This document shows positions 27,925 through 37,763 of a DNA stretch of 64,000 nucleotides, piece after piece (position 1 is the first letter of the stretch; each line of letters begins with the position of its first letter). The notes beneath the pieces are model-generated. The model did not search any database, was not told the origin of the DNA, and worked only from the letters and a program-made list of their open reading frames with translations. The DNA lies in the NCBI RefSeq assembly GCF_034353875.1, contig NZ_CP133784.1, positions 3,562,501 to 3,626,500 on the forward strand. Direction: 5' to 3'. The stretch comes from Pseudomonas sp. MH9.2. GTDB lineage: Bacteria; Pseudomonadota; Gammaproteobacteria; Pseudomonadales; Pseudomonadaceae. Position numbers and translations under genes: made by a program.

Positions 27925-29604
27925 TTAGCGTTCGTGTACGTAAGTGCCCGGTGCAGCTTCGCCAGCCGGGTGTGCTTTGTTGCCGAGCACGCTCGGCGCC
28001 TTTTTCAATTTACCTGAGCGCTCTGCTTGCCAGCTTTGCCAGTAAAGCCACCAGGAATCGGTGTGCTTGGTCGAGTTCTCTTGCCACTCTTTGGCATCGA
28101 CCGGCAGCTCGGGGTTGGTCATGTAGCGTGACTTGGGGTTGCCCGGCGGGTTGAGAATGCTTTGAATATGGCCGCTGCTGGACAGTACGAATTCAGTCTT
28201 TCCGCCGAATAGACGGGCCGATTTGTAGCACGAGCCCCATGGCGTGATGTGGTCGTTGGTGCCTGCCAGGCTAAACACATCGCTGGTCACCTTTTTCAGG
28301 TCGATCGGTGTGCCACACACTTCAAGGGCGTTGGCGCGGATCAGCGGGTTGGTCTTGAACATCTCGATCAGGTCGCCATGGAACGCGGCGGGCAGGCGGG
28401 TGGTGTCGTTGTTCCAGAACAGGATGTCGAAGACTGGCGGTTCGTTGCCCAACAGGTAATTGTTGACCCAGTAATTCCAGATCAGGTCATTGGGGCGCAT
28501 CCAGGCGAAAATCTTGGCCATGTCACGGCCTTCCAGTACGCCCGCTTGATAGGAGTGGCGCTTGGCCGATTCCAGGGTCTTTTCGTCGACAAACAGCGCG
28601 ACCTCGCTGTCGAGGGTGGTATCCAGCACGCTGACCAACAAGGTCAGGGCATGGACCTTCTGCTCGCCCAGCGCGGCGTAGTGACCCAGCAGCGCGGTGC
28701 AGGTGATGCCGCCGGAGCAAGCGCCCAGCATGTTGATGTCTTTGCTGCCGGTGATAGCGCGGACCACGTCAACCGCTTCTTTGAGCGCGTCGATGTAGGT
28801 CGACAGGCCCCACTCCCGCTGTGCCTTGGTCGGGTTGCGCCAACTGACGATAAACGTCTGCACGCCACCGCGCAGGCAGAAGCGTGCCAGGCTTTTATCC
28901 GGGTTCAGGTCGAACACATAGAACTTGTTGATCTGCGGTGGAACGACCAATAACGGCCGCTCAAGCACCTGTTCGGTCATCGGTTTGTACTGGATCAGTT
29001 CAAGCACGTCATTGCGAAAGACCACCGAGCCTTCGGTGGTGCCGAGGCTCTTGCCGACTTCGAAGGCGTCCATATTGACCTGGCTCGGCATGCCGCCGTT
29101 ATGCACCAAGTCCTTGGCCAAGTGTGACAACCCGTCGAGAAGGCTTTTGCCACCGGTTTCGAAAAACCGTTTGACCGCAGCCGGGTTGGCGGCGCTGTTG
29201 GTCGGCGACATGGCTTCGGTCATCAGATTGATCACAAAGTGACCACGATTAATGTTTTGTTCTGACAGATTGCTGTCACTGATCCAGTCGTGCAACTCCT
29301 TGCGCCAGGCCAGGTAGGTTTGTAGATAACGGCGATACAGCGGGTTCTGGCTCCAGGCAGGGTCAGCGAATCGACGGTCGTCGCTGGCAGGTTGCAAACT
29401 GGATTTCCCTAGCAAAACATTCTTCAGTTCGACACCGAAATGAGCGACATGCTTGACGCTGTGGAAAGGTTGCCTGAGGGCTTGGGTTAGAACCATCCGA
29501 GCAGTGGTCAGCAAATCTTTACTCCGCAAGCCGACCACGGGGTTTAGCCCCAGAGTGTTTTCCGAGGCTTGGCGCTGCAAGTCATCGTTGTTCTTGATAC
29601 TCAT
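27925..29604 (-). CDS. phaC1: Class II poly(R)-hydroxyalkanoate synthase 1
   Basis: The first mcl-PHA synthase of the locus, 559 residues. The catalytic Cys lies in MLGACSGGITC near 296, the Asp in TNDHITPWGSCYKS, and the His in SSGHIQSILNPPG. The differences from phaC2 at the lipase box (CSGG against CAGG) are those seen between the two class II groups. GGAG lies 7-8 bases before ATG 29604. It heads phaC1-phaZ-phaC2-phaD; a candidate sigma-54 promoter lies about 210 bases upstream. Confidence 0.96.
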   Translation of the reverse strand: MSIKNNDDLQRQASENTLGLNPVVGLRSKDLLTTARMVLTQALRQPFHSVKHVAHFGVELKNVLLGKSSLQPASDDRRFADPAWSQNPLYRRYLQTYLAWRKELHDWISDSNLSEQNINRGHFVINLMTEAMSPTNSAANPAAVKRFFETGGKSLLDGLSHLAKDLVHNGGMPSQVNMDAFEVGKSLGTTEGSVVFRNDVLELIQYKPMTEQVLERPLLVVPPQINKFYVFDLNPDKSLARFCLRGGVQTFIVSWRNPTKAQREWGLSTYIDALKEAVDVVRAITGSKDINMLGACSGGITCTALLGHYAALGEQKVHALTLLVSVLDTTLDSEVALFVDEKTLESAKRHSYQAGVLEGRDMAKIFAWMRPNDLIWNYWVNNYLLGNEPPVFDILFWNNDTTRLPAAFHGDLIEMFKTNPLIRANALEVCGTPIDLKKVTSDVFSLAGTNDHITPWGSCYKSARLFGGKTEFVLSSSGHIQSILNPPGNPKSRYMTNPELPVDAKEWQENSTKHTDSWWLYWQSWQAERSGKLKKAPSVLGNKAHPAGEAAPGTYVHER

Positions 29605-29947
29605 CTACGACGCTCCATTGTCCTGAGACGAGTACCGGACATCGCTGTGGATCAGTGACACAGGCGCCTGCCGGTACTACTGCTCGGGTGACCGATGATG
29701 GCTAAACCACATGCTCCCGGCAGGTGTTTGCGCAAAGATGAGTCCTGTCTTTTTCGCGGCAGCCGGATCTCATCTGTTGCGTCATCGCACGCGCCAGCTC
29801 TGCACGGATTAAATGCAGGGAACTTGCCAGATCTATTGGTTACCCGAGATTTCAAAAAATCGCAAGCAGGGCCAGTCGTTGGCCTCTGCGAGGAATATTG
29901 AAGCAAACAGAATTAGAAACGTCGCCCTAAAAGGTCAGACGGTTGGG
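29605..29947. other. Intergenic region upstream of phaC1 (343 bases)
   Basis: No gene is seen. It holds the 5' leader of phaC1 on the minus strand, the candidate sigma-54 promoter at 29814-29830, and nothing that looks like a strong terminator for the DUF971 gene, which ends at 29948 and runs toward it. Confidence 0.6.
29814..29830 (-). promoter_or_regulatory. Candidate sigma-54 (-24/-12) promoter of phaC1
   Basis: The minus strand reads CTGGCAAGTTCCCTGCA. The GG and GC dinucleotides are separated by exactly 10 bases as sigma-54 requires, and it resembles TGGCACG-N4-TTGCA. A sigma-54-type promoter upstream of phaC1 has been described for P. aeruginosa, so the position is credible. No enhancer site was identified. 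Confidence 0.5.
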
Positions 29948-30331
29948 CTAGAGCATCAGCTTGATGATTTGCTCGGAGGGGTCGCGGGATTTACCAGCTG
30001 TTTTCAGCTCGGCAAGATAATCGGTCCACAGCTGTTCCTGGCGTTGCGCCAATTGGTACAGGTAGTCCCAGGTGAACAATCCGCTGTCATGACCGTCGTC
30101 GAAGGTCAATTTTAGTGCGTACTGCCCGGCCGGTTCGATTTTGCTCAAGCCCACGCCGAGCTTGCCAAATTGCAGGATCGGTTTGCCATGACCCTGAACC
30201 TCGGCCGATGGTGAGTGCACCCGCAAGAACTCGGCGCTCAAGTGGTATTCCTCGTCGGGCGCGTATTTCAGCGTCAGGGTTTTCGAAGCTTTGTGCAGAT
30301 TGATTGCGCTGGGGAGCTTGGTATTGGCCAT
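29948..30331 (-). CDS. DUF971 domain protein
   Basis: A 127-residue protein related to the N-terminal (DUF971) domain of gamma-butyrobetaine hydroxylase-like proteins. It shows the compact beta-rich pattern EYHLSAEFLRVHSPSAEVQGHG...GQYALKLTFDDGHDSGLFTWDYLYQL, with conserved FDDGHDSG and FTWDYL. Function is not established; Fe-S or scaffold roles have been proposed for the family and cannot be judged here. It follows hslU by 47 bases on the same strand. A perfect hairpin (30338-30357) ends 6 bases before the ATG and there is no good Shine-Dalgarno; see findings. Confidence 0.8.
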   Translation of the reverse strand: MANTKLPSAINLHKASKTLTLKYAPDEEYHLSAEFLRVHSPSAEVQGHGKPILQFGKLGVGLSKIEPAGQYALKLTFDDGHDSGLFTWDYLYQLAQRQEQLWTDYLAELKTAGKSRDPSEQIIKLML

Positions 30332-30337
30332 GAGGTT

Positions 30338-30357
30338 CAGGGCCGCGAGCGGCCCTG
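30338..30357 (-). promoter_or_regulatory. Hairpin next to the DUF971 start codon
   Basis: CAGGGCCG and CGGCCCTG form a perfect 8-bp GC-rich stem with a four-base loop (CTCG in the transcript). It lies between the hslU stop and the DUF971 ATG, ending 6 bases before the ATG where a ribosome site would be. There is no T run, so a true terminator is unlikely. Confidence 0.55.
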
Positions 30358-30378
30358 CCGGTTCCAGTTAAGTGCGTG

Positions 30379-31716
30379 TTAAAGGATATACCGCGAGAGG
30401 TCTTCGTCCTTGGCCAGTTCGCCCAAGTGACTGTTGACGTAGTCGGCATTGATCAGGATGGTCTCTGCATCTTGCGCGCTGGCCAGGTCGGCAGCACTAA
30501 AGGACACCTCTTCGAGCAGGCGCTCAAGCAACGTGTGCAAACGACGCGCGCCGATGTTTTCGGTCTTCTCGTTGACCTGCCAGGCAATCTCGGCGATGCG
30601 CTTGATGCCGTCGGGCAAGAACTCGATGTTCAGGCCTTCGGTCTTGAGCAGTTCGCGGTATTGCTCGGTCAGCGACGCATGCGGCTCGCTGAGGATGCGC
30701 TCGAAATCCTGCGGTGTCAGGGCCTTGAGTTCAACGCGGATCGGCAGACGGCCTTGCAGCTCAGGCACCAGATCGCTCGGCTTGCTCAGGTGGAACGCCC
30801 CGGATGCAATGAACAGGATGTGGTCGGTCTTGACCATGCCCAGCTTGGTGTTCACGGTGCAGCCTTCGATCAGCGGCAGCAGGTCACGTTGCACGCCTTC
30901 GCGGGACACGTCGACGCCACCGGAATTGCCGCGTCTGGCGACCTTGTCGATTTCATCGATAAACACGATGCCGTGCTGCTCAACCGCTTCCAGCGCCTTG
31001 GCTTTCAGTTCTTCTTCATTGACCAGGCGCCCGGCTTCTTCGTCGCGGACCAGCTTCAGTGCGTCCTTGACCTTGAGCTTGCGGCTTTTCTTTTTGCCCT
31101 TGCCCATGTTGGCGAACAGGTTTTGCAGCTGGCTGGTCATCTCTTCCATGCCTGGCGGCGCGGAAATATCGACACCGACGGACTCGGAGACTTCGATCTC
31201 GATGTCCTTGTCATCCAGCTGGCCTTCACGCAGGCGCTTGCGGAACAGCTGACGGGTATTGGAATCGGTGCTCGGTGCGGCATCTTCGTTGAAGCCAGCG
31301 CGTGCGGGCGGCAGCAGGGCGTCGAGGATGCGTTCTTCGGCAGCGTCTTCGGCGCGATGGCGGACCTTGGTCATTTCCTGTTCGCGCAGGAGCTTGATCG
31401 CGGCGTCGGCCAGATCGCGAATGATCGATTCGACATCGCGGCCGACATAGCCGACTTCGGTGAATTTGGTCGCTTCGACCTTGATGAACGGCGCGTTGGC
31501 CAGTTTGGCCAGGCGACGGGCGATTTCGGTTTTACCGACACCGGTCGGGCCGATCATCAGAATGTTTTTTGGCGTGACTTCGACGCGCAGTTCTTCAGGC
31601 AACTGCATCCGGCGCCAGCGGTTACGCAAAGCGATGGCGACGGCGCGTTTGGCATCGTCCTGGCCAATGATGTGGCGATTGAGTTCGTGGACGATTTCAC
31701 GGGGAGTCATAGACAT
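30379..31716 (-). CDS. hslU: ATP-dependent protease ATPase subunit HslU
   Basis: The AAA+ unfoldase of the HslUV protease. The 445-residue protein has Walker [14 protein letters not shown] near 60, Walker [11 protein letters not shown] near 255, the pore motif GYVGRD near 91, an inserted I domain (about 110-240) and the C-terminal EDLSRYIL tail that docks into HslV. It is 67 bases downstream of hslV, in the usual hslV-hslU order. Confidence 0.97.
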   Translation of the reverse strand: MSMTPREIVHELNRHIIGQDDAKRAVAIALRNRWRRMQLPEELRVEVTPKNILMIGPTGVGKTEIARRLAKLANAPFIKVEATKFTEVGYVGRDVESIIRDLADAAIKLLREQEMTKVRHRAEDAAEERILDALLPPARAGFNEDAAPSTDSNTRQLFRKRLREGQLDDKDIEIEVSESVGVDISAPPGMEEMTSQLQNLFANMGKGKKKSRKLKVKDALKLVRDEEAGRLVNEEELKAKALEAVEQHGIVFIDEIDKVARRGNSGGVDVSREGVQRDLLPLIEGCTVNTKLGMVKTDHILFIASGAFHLSKPSDLVPELQGRLPIRVELKALTPQDFERILSEPHASLTEQYRELLKTEGLNIEFLPDGIKRIAEIAWQVNEKTENIGARRLHTLLERLLEEVSFSAADLASAQDAETILINADYVNSHLGELAKDEDLSRYIL

Positions 31717-31783
31717 GGTAGTGGCGGTCCTCTAGCTGAAAAAAGCGCGCATGGCTGTTTATGCAAACGGCATGGGAAACGGC

Positions 31784-32314
31784 TTATTCGGCGAGGTCCT
31801 GCTCCTCAATGGTGATGTTGTGGTTGGTGAACACGCAGATATCGGCAGCGATGCCCAGTGCGGTTTCGGCAATTTCGCGGGCCGAGAGTTCGGTTTTCAT
31901 CAGCAGGGCGCGCGCGGCAGCTTGAGCGTAGGGGCCACCGGAGCCCATGGCAATCAGACCGTCTTCAGGTTCAACGACATCGCCGTTACCCGTGATGATC
32001 AGCGATGCATCTTTGTTGGCGACCGCCAGCATGGCTTCCAGGCGGCTCAGGGAACGGTCGGTGCGCCATTCTTTAGCCAGTTCAACGGCCGCGCGGACCA
32101 GATGGCCCTGGTGTTTTTCAAGTTGGCCTTCGAAACGTTCGAAAAGGGTGAAGGCGTCGGCGGTGGCTCCGGCGAAACCGGCAATGACTTCGCCGTGGTA
32201 CAGGCGGCGAACTTTTTTCGCGTTGCCTTTCATGACGGTATTGCCGAGAGAAACCTGGCCGTCGCCAGCCATGACGACTTTGCCGTTACGGCGCACTGAA
32301 ACGATGGTGGTCAA
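31784..32314 (-). CDS. hslV: ATP-dependent protease proteolytic subunit HslV
   Basis: The threonine peptidase of HslUV. The start is TTG 32314 with GGAG about 8 bases upstream, giving (M)[10 protein letters not shown]; removal of the initiator exposes the catalytic Thr. [23 protein letters not shown] and [17 protein letters not shown] are typical. Length 176 residues, as expected. It heads hslVU and follows the SPOR gene after 244 bases that include a hairpin. Confidence 0.96.
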   Translation of the reverse strand: MTTIVSVRRNGKVVMAGDGQVSLGNTVMKGNAKKVRRLYHGEVIAGFAGATADAFTLFERFEGQLEKHQGHLVRAAVELAKEWRTDRSLSRLEAMLAVANKDASLIITGNGDVVEPEDGLIAMGSGGPYAQAAARALLMKTELSAREIAETALGIAADICVFTNHNITIEEQDLAE

Positions 32315-32510
32315 AGGAGCGTCTCCACGCAGCGGGGCGAAAATGCCCTAATGGAAACTCATATGGGGGTGGTGGCTGACATTTCAACCATGGGGTATGT
32401 CATGGGGTGAATGGAAATATCTGGATACGGGCTGTCTGGGCAGATCGCTTTTGCGCAGGAACTCGCCCCCACGGAGCGCGGATGATCCACTGGGGGAGTG
32501 AATCTATTCG

Positions 32511-32541
32511 TCAAAGCGGCGTATCCGACACGCCGCTTTGA
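32511..32541. terminator. Strong hairpin downstream of the SPOR gene
   Basis: A perfect 12-bp stem (TCAAAGCGGCGT with ACGCCGCTTTGA) with a 7-base loop, between the end of the argS-SPOR pair and hslV. There is no T tract on either strand, so it may be a Rho-dependent stop or an RNA-stabilising hairpin. The 8-mers TGATCCAC (32483) and GTGGATCA (32554) flank it in inverted orientation. Confidence 0.5.
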
Positions 32542-32558
32542 CCTGGACTACAGGTGGA

Positions 32559-33248
32559 TCACTTACCCTGACGCTGTTGTAACAGCAGATTGCTGAAGCC
32601 GCTGCCCGCCAGTTGTTTCTGCGCGATGGTCAGTTGCTCACGATTGCTGTAAGGACCGACGAGCACCCGATACCAGATTTCGTCCTTCACGGTGCCGGAT
32701 TCAACCTGCACTGTTTGCCCCAGCAGAATGATCTGCGCCCGGACCTTGTCCGCGTCGGCTTGCTTGCGGAACGAACCGGCCTGCAAGAAGAACTTCGTCA
32801 CCGCAGCCGGTTTGGCCACCGGTGGCGCTGGCGGGGGCGTCAGGCCGCTGAGTGCAGCTTGGGCGCGGGCGGTGTCAATCTTCGCCGCTTGCGCAGGCGT
32901 GACCGGTGCAACCGGAGCTACGACCGCGGGCAGTGTTTTTTCGGGCACGGCTTCGTTCGGCACGATGACTTCGGACTCCGGCAGCAAGGTATAGAAGTCG
33001 TACTTCGGCTTCGCCGGTGCCTGCGGGCTGGGTGCCGTCTTGTTCGCCTCGGCGATTTTCGCGGCCTTGGCGTCTTCTTTAACCCGCTTGACGTCAGTAC
33101 CGCCTGGTTCGAGTTTCATCAAAAATACGATGAAAGCACCCACCGACAGGCCAATCGCCAGCCACAACCATCCTGGAATCGGCTTCTTCGCGGGTGCCTG
33201 ATAACGGCTGGCGCCGCGCTTGGGAGCAGGTTTTTTTTTCGCAGCCAA
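32559..33248 (-). CDS. SPOR domain membrane protein (FtsN-like)
   Basis: A 229-residue bitopic inner-membrane protein. It has a basic N-terminus (MAAKKKPAPKRG), one membrane helix (GWLWLAIGLSVGAFIVFLM, about 26-44), a Pro/Ala-rich periplasmic linker, and a C-terminal SPOR domain (about 150-225: FFLQAGSFRKQADADKVRAQ...WYRVLVGPYSNREQ). SPOR domains bind denuded peptidoglycan at the septum; placement beside argS/priA is where FtsN-like genes often lie, but FtsN identity is not certain. The start is TTG 33248, one base after the argS stop, with GGAG inside the argS end. A run of nine A residues codes for the first three lysines; see findings. Confidence 0.85.
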   Translation of the reverse strand: MAAKKKPAPKRGASRYQAPAKKPIPGWLWLAIGLSVGAFIVFLMKLEPGGTDVKRVKEDAKAAKIAEANKTAPSPQAPAKPKYDFYTLLPESEVIVPNEAVPEKTLPAVVAPVAPVTPAQAAKIDTARAQAALSGLTPPPAPPVAKPAAVTKFFLQAGSFRKQADADKVRAQIILLGQTVQVESGTVKDEIWYRVLVGPYSNREQLTIAQKQLAGSGFSNLLLQQRQGK

Positions 33249-33249
33249 C

Positions 33250-34986
33250 TTACATACGCTCCAGAGTTTCCAGACCCAAGAGTTCCAGGCCTTGCTTGAG
33301 GGTGCGGCCAGTCAGTGCGGTGAGACGCAGACGGCTTTGCTGTTGTTCCGGGTTCTCGGCACCGAGGATCGGGCAGTTCTCGTAGAAACTGGAGAACAGA
33401 CCGGCGAGCTCATAGATGTAGGCACACAGTACATGCGGCGTGCCTTTTTCCGCGACGTTGTTCAACGTTTCGCCAAACTGCGCCAGGCGGGCCGCCAGCT
33501 CCTGCTCTTGAGGCGCCTCAAGCACGATATGCCCCTGGTTGATGTCGAACGGCTTGCCCAACTTGCGGAACACACCGGCGACGCGGGTGTAAGCGTAGAG
33601 CAGGTACGGCGCGGTGTTGCCTTCGAAGCTGAGCATCTGATCGAAGTTGAAGCTGTAGTCGCTGGTGCGATGCTTGGACAGGTCGGCGTATTTCACCGCG
33701 CTGATCCCTACTGCATTGGCGATGCTGCGCAATTCGGCTTCAGCGACTTCCGGGTTCTTTTCTTTCACCAGGGTGTAGGCGCGCTCCTGGGCTTCGTCGA
33801 GCAGGTCTACCAGCTTGACGGTGCCACCGTCACGGGTCTTGAACGGACGGCCATCGGCGCCGTTCATGGTGCCGAAGCCCATGTGTTCCATGTGCATGCC
33901 ATTGGTCACGAAACCGGCGCGGCGGGCGACTTCGAACACCTGTTGGAAGTGCAGGGCCTGACGTTGATCGACGAAGTACAGCGCGCGGTCGGCCTTCAAC
34001 ACATTACTGCGGTAGCGGATCGCGGCCAGGTCGGTGGTGGCGTACAGATAACCGCCGCCCGCCTTTTGCACGATCACCGGCAGAGGCGTGTCTTCAGCGG
34101 TCCTGAACTCTTCGAGGAACACGCACTGGGCGCCGTTGCTCTCGACCAGCAGGCCTGCAGCCTTGAGGTCGCTGACCACGTTGGCCAGGTCATCGTTGTA
34201 GGCGCTTTCGCCCCTGACGTCAGCCGGGGTCAGGTTGACGTTCAAACGGTCGTAAATTGTTTGGCAGTGGGACAGCGATATGTTTTTGAAGCGTTCCCAC
34301 AACGTCAGGCATTCCGGGTCACCGGCTTGCAGTTTGACCACCAGGCCTCGGGCGCGCTCGGCGAACTCTTCGGATTCGTCGAAGCGATGCTTGGCCGCAC
34401 GGTAGAAGTTTTCCAGGTCCGACAACTCATCGCTGGTCGTCGGTTTTTCCTGCAGGTACGCCAGGAGCATGCCGAATTGAGTGCCCCAGTCTCCCACGTG
34501 GTTCTGACGAATCACAGTGTCGCCCAGGAACGCCAGCACATTGGCCACGCCATCGCCGATAACAGTCGAGCGCAGGTGGCCGACGTGCATCTCTTTGGCC
34601 AGGTTGGGCGCGGACAAGTCGACCACCACGCGTTGTACGGGACCGACCTTGCGGACTGACAGTTGTGGGTCGATCAGCGCGGCATCGAGACGTGCTGCCA
34701 GAGCCTGGGTGTTCTGGAAGAAGTTGAGAAAGCCGGGGCCGGCGATTTCGACCTTGCTGACCTGTGCGTCGGCGGGCAGCGCGGCAACCAGTTTTTCCGC
34801 CAGATCGCGGGGTTTCAAACCGGCAGGCTTGGCCAGCATCATCGCGATGTTGCTGGCGAAGTCACCGTGGGTTTTGTCCCGCACGTTTTCCACCTGGATC
34901 GCCGGTGTCAGCCCTTCCGGCAGGACGCCTTCGTTGACGAGTTGGGTCAGGGCTTGTTGGATCAGCTGGCGAATGGTGTCTTTCAT
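33250..34986 (-). CDS. argS: Arginyl-tRNA synthetase
   Basis: A class I synthetase charging tRNA-Arg. With ATG 34986 the protein is 578 residues ([13 protein letters not shown]). The HIGH-type motif is HVGH in [13 protein letters not shown] near 132. The N-terminal Add-1 domain and the C-terminal anticodon-binding DALR-type domain ending [10 protein letters not shown] are present. A canonical KMSK is not seen, which is common in ArgRS. In-frame codons back to 35088 give a non-conserved N-terminus and were not used. Confidence 0.95.
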   Translation of the reverse strand: MKDTIRQLIQQALTQLVNEGVLPEGLTPAIQVENVRDKTHGDFASNIAMMLAKPAGLKPRDLAEKLVAALPADAQVSKVEIAGPGFLNFFQNTQALAARLDAALIDPQLSVRKVGPVQRVVVDLSAPNLAKEMHVGHLRSTVIGDGVANVLAFLGDTVIRQNHVGDWGTQFGMLLAYLQEKPTTSDELSDLENFYRAAKHRFDESEEFAERARGLVVKLQAGDPECLTLWERFKNISLSHCQTIYDRLNVNLTPADVRGESAYNDDLANVVSDLKAAGLLVESNGAQCVFLEEFRTAEDTPLPVIVQKAGGGYLYATTDLAAIRYRSNVLKADRALYFVDQRQALHFQQVFEVARRAGFVTNGMHMEHMGFGTMNGADGRPFKTRDGGTVKLVDLLDEAQERAYTLVKEKNPEVAEAELRSIANAVGISAVKYADLSKHRTSDYSFNFDQMLSFEGNTAPYLLYAYTRVAGVFRKLGKPFDINQGHIVLEAPQEQELAARLAQFGETLNNVAEKGTPHVLCAYIYELAGLFSSFYENCPILGAENPEQQQSRLRLTALTGRTLKQGLELLGLETLERM

Positions 34987-35116
34987 GGTCTTCTCTTTCG
35001 ACCGCAAGCGCGGCGGCGCCTGGATGCGCTGGTGGAAAAACTGGGCATTATCCGTTGCGAGGGCAGGCTTGCCAACCATGATGGACATGCGGTCTTAAAT
35101 ATGCCGGCTTTGGCCC

Positions 35117-37336
35117 TTAATACAAATCAACCGGGTCCACGTCCAGCGACCAGCGCACCTGACGCCCGCTGGGCATGTTTTCAAGCACCAGCAGCCATGC
35201 GCTGAGCAAGCGATGCAGGGGCGCGCGGGCGCTGGCTTGCAGGAGCAATTGCGCGCGGTAGCGGCCGGCGCGCCGCTCCATCGGCGCCGGGACCGGGCCC
35301 AGCAACTCAATGGCGCCCAGATTCATTTCAGCCAACAAGCGTTCGGCCTCGGCGCAGGCGTTGTCGAGAAAGCCTTCGGCCTGTCCCGGCTTGTGCGCTT
35401 CGGCGCGCAGCAGCGCCAGGTGCGAGAACGGTGGCAGGCCCGCGGCCCGGCGTTCGCTCAACGCTTGTTCGGCGAAGGCGAAGTAGCCTTGTTCGGTCAG
35501 CTGAATTAACAGGGGGTGGTCGGCCAGATGCGTCTGGATGATCACTTTGCCTGGCTCTTCGGCCCGTCCTGCGCGCCCTGCTACTTGAACGATCAGCTGC
35601 GCCATGCGCTCGCTGGCGCGGAAATCGCCGGAAAATAAACCGCCGTCGGCATCTAGAATCGACACCAGGGTCACGCGGGGGAAGTGGTGCCCTTTGGCGA
35701 GCATCTGGGTGCCGACCAGAATGCACGGCTGACCGCGCTGAATGGTGGCGAACAGCTGGTTCATCGCGTCTTTGCGCGAGGTGCTGTCGCGGTCGACCCG
35801 CAGCACGGGGAAGTCCGGGAACAAAATACCCAGGCGCTCTTCTGCACGCTCGGTGCCCGCACCCACAGGGCGCAGGTCGACCTTGCCGCATGCCGGACAG
35901 TGTCGAGGGACACGCTCGACATGGCCGCAATGGTGGCAGCGCAATTCGCCGGAACGCTGGTGCACAGTCATGCGCGCGTCGCAGCGCGGGCATTCCGAGA
36001 GCCAGCTGCAGTCGTGGCAAAGCAAGGTCGGCGCAAAGCCGCGACGGTTGAGGAACACCAGGACCTGCTGGCCTGCAGCCAGAGTCTGAGCGATGGCTTG
36101 CTGCATCGGTCCGGAAATACCGCTGTCCAGTGGCCGGCTCTTCACATCCAGCCGCAGGAAGCGCGGTTGTTGCGCACCGCCTGCGCGTTGGTTCAGGCGC
36201 AGCAGGCCGTAGCGTCCGGTGTAGGCGTTGTGCAGGCTTTCCAGTGATGGCGTGGCGGATCCGAGGACAATCGGAATGTTTTCCTGCCGGGCCCGCACCA
36301 ACGCCAGATCGCGGGCGTGGTAGCGCAGACCTTCCTGCTGTTTATAGGAGCCGTCGTGCTCTTCATCAATAATGATCAGGCCGGGGTTCTTCATTGGCGT
36401 GAACAGCGCGGAGCGGGTGCCGATAATAATGTCGGCCTCGCCGTCGCGCGCCGCCAGCCAGGCATCCAGGCGATCCCGGTCATTGACCGCCGAGTGCACC
36501 AGCGCGATGCGTGCGTTGAAACGTTGTTCGAAGCGCGCCAGGGTTTGCGGGCCGAGGTTGATCTCCGGGATCAACACCAGCGCCTGCTTGCCGGCTTCCA
36601 GGGTTTCGCGGATCAGCTGTAAATAGACTTCGGTTTTGCCACTGCCGGTGACGCCTGCCAGCAGAAATGCATGAAAGGTGTCGAAGCCGGCACGAATGGC
36701 TTCGTATGCGGCGCGTTGCTCGGGGTTGAGTGGCAGCTCAGGTTGCGCCAGCCAGCGCTCATGACGTTCGCTCGGCGCATGGCGGCGCACTTCGGCCTTG
36801 ACCATGTCCTTGGCCAGCAACAGGTTCAGGCTTTCCCGGTTGAGCATCAGTTTGCTGAGTAACTGATTGGCCACGCCATGCGGATGCTGGGCGAGGGTGG
36901 TCAGGGCCTCACGCTGTTTCGGTGCGCGGGCGATGCGCGGGTCATCGAGTCTGGCGCCGGGAGCCACTTGCCAGAATCGTTCCTGCCGCGCTTCGGCGGG
37001 TTCGCCCTGGCGCAGCAGTACCGGCAAGGCCCAGCTCAAGGTGTCGCCGAGGCTGTGCTGGTAATACTGCGATGTCCACAGGCACAGTTTGAACAGCGAA
37101 GGCGGCAGCGGCGGATGCTCATCGAGGATGGCCACGGCCGGTTTGAGCTTTTCAGCCGGGACGTCACTGTGGTCAGTGATCTCCACCAGAATGCCAATCA
37201 TCTCGCGCCGACCGAACGGCACGCGTACGCGCATGCCCGGCTGTAACGCACTGCGCAACACCCCGGTGGGGGCGCGGTAGTCGAATAAGCGTCTGAGCGG
37301 CGAGGGCAGAGCGAGGCGCAAAATGGCGTCGGGCAC
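35117..37336 (-). CDS. priA: Primosomal replication protein N' (PriA helicase)
   Basis: A superfamily 2 helicase that restarts stalled replication forks. The 739-residue protein has Walker A GVTGSGKTEVY near 229, DEEHDGSYKQQ (motif II), and a zinc-binding insertion with eight cysteines at about 437-485 (CHDCSWLSECPRC, CHHCGH, CPACGKVDL). QVAGRAGR, helicase motif VI, follows. It starts with GTG 37336. It is divergent from rpmE. Confidence 0.96.
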   Translation of the reverse strand: MPDAILRLALPSPLRRLFDYRAPTGVLRSALQPGMRVRVPFGRREMIGILVEITDHSDVPAEKLKPAVAILDEHPPLPPSLFKLCLWTSQYYQHSLGDTLSWALPVLLRQGEPAEARQERFWQVAPGARLDDPRIARAPKQREALTTLAQHPHGVANQLLSKLMLNRESLNLLLAKDMVKAEVRRHAPSERHERWLAQPELPLNPEQRAAYEAIRAGFDTFHAFLLAGVTGSGKTEVYLQLIRETLEAGKQALVLIPEINLGPQTLARFEQRFNARIALVHSAVNDRDRLDAWLAARDGEADIIIGTRSALFTPMKNPGLIIIDEEHDGSYKQQEGLRYHARDLALVRARQENIPIVLGSATPSLESLHNAYTGRYGLLRLNQRAGGAQQPRFLRLDVKSRPLDSGISGPMQQAIAQTLAAGQQVLVFLNRRGFAPTLLCHDCSWLSECPRCDARMTVHQRSGELRCHHCGHVERVPRHCPACGKVDLRPVGAGTERAEERLGILFPDFPVLRVDRDSTSRKDAMNQLFATIQRGQPCILVGTQMLAKGHHFPRVTLVSILDADGGLFSGDFRASERMAQLIVQVAGRAGRAEEPGKVIIQTHLADHPLLIQLTEQGYFAFAEQALSERRAAGLPPFSHLALLRAEAHKPGQAEGFLDNACAEAERLLAEMNLGAIELLGPVPAPMERRAGRYRAQLLLQASARAPLHRLLSAWLLVLENMPSGRQVRWSLDVDPVDLY

Positions 37337-37405
37337 GCGGAGGGTTCTCTGTAACGGTCTGTGACGAAGCGGCGATCTTAGCAGACGGCCGGTTTTAACG
37401 TTCGC

Positions 37406-37433
37406 TTGCGTCGTTGGCGATGTCTGGTAGTAT
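37406..37433 (+). promoter_or_regulatory. Candidate sigma-70 promoter of rpmE
   Basis: TTGCGT and TAGTAT separated by 16 bases, about 70 bases before the rpmE ATG. Both elements are partial matches, so this is weak. Confidence 0.3.
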
Positions 37434-37503
37434 CCGCAGCCTAATTACGTGCGGTGTTCAACAATAGTGTTGCGCGGCGGCACGCTAGCCCGGAGAAGTA
37501 CCC

Positions 37504-37740
37504 ATGAAAGCTGACATTCATCCAGTTTACGAAGCCATTGTCGCGACTTGCAGCTGCGGCAACGTGATCCACACTCGCTCCAACCTCGCCAAGCCATTGA
37601 GCCTTGACGTGTGCAACGAGTGCCACCCGTTCTACACCGGCAAGCAGAAGACTCTTGATATCGGCGGCCGTGTCGACAAGTTCAAATCGCGTTTCGGTGC
37701 TTTCGGCGCAGCCAAAGCTCCTGAAGCTGCTGCAGAGTAA
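37504..37740 (+). CDS. rpmE: 50S ribosomal protein L31 (zinc-binding form)
   Basis: A ribosomal large-subunit protein at the subunit interface. The 78-residue product has the zinc-ligand set Cys16, Cys18, Cys37 and Cys40 (CSC and CNEC), so it is the zinc-containing form rather than the zinc-free paralogue. HPFYTGKQK and [10 protein letters not shown] are typical. It is a few residues longer than usual owing to an Ala-rich C-terminus. Its likely terminator (37785-37814) lies inside the start of the next gene. Confidence 0.96.
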   Translation: MKADIHPVYEAIVATCSCGNVIHTRSNLAKPLSLDVCNECHPFYTGKQKTLDIGGRVDKFKSRFGAFGAAKAPEAAAE

Positions 37741-37763
37741 GGCTGGCCGTTCTGGAAGGTCCA

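Noticed and set aside
30376..31815. A 479-codon open frame antisense to hslU
   Set aside because: Antisense shadow of a highly conserved gene; no motif or ribosome site.
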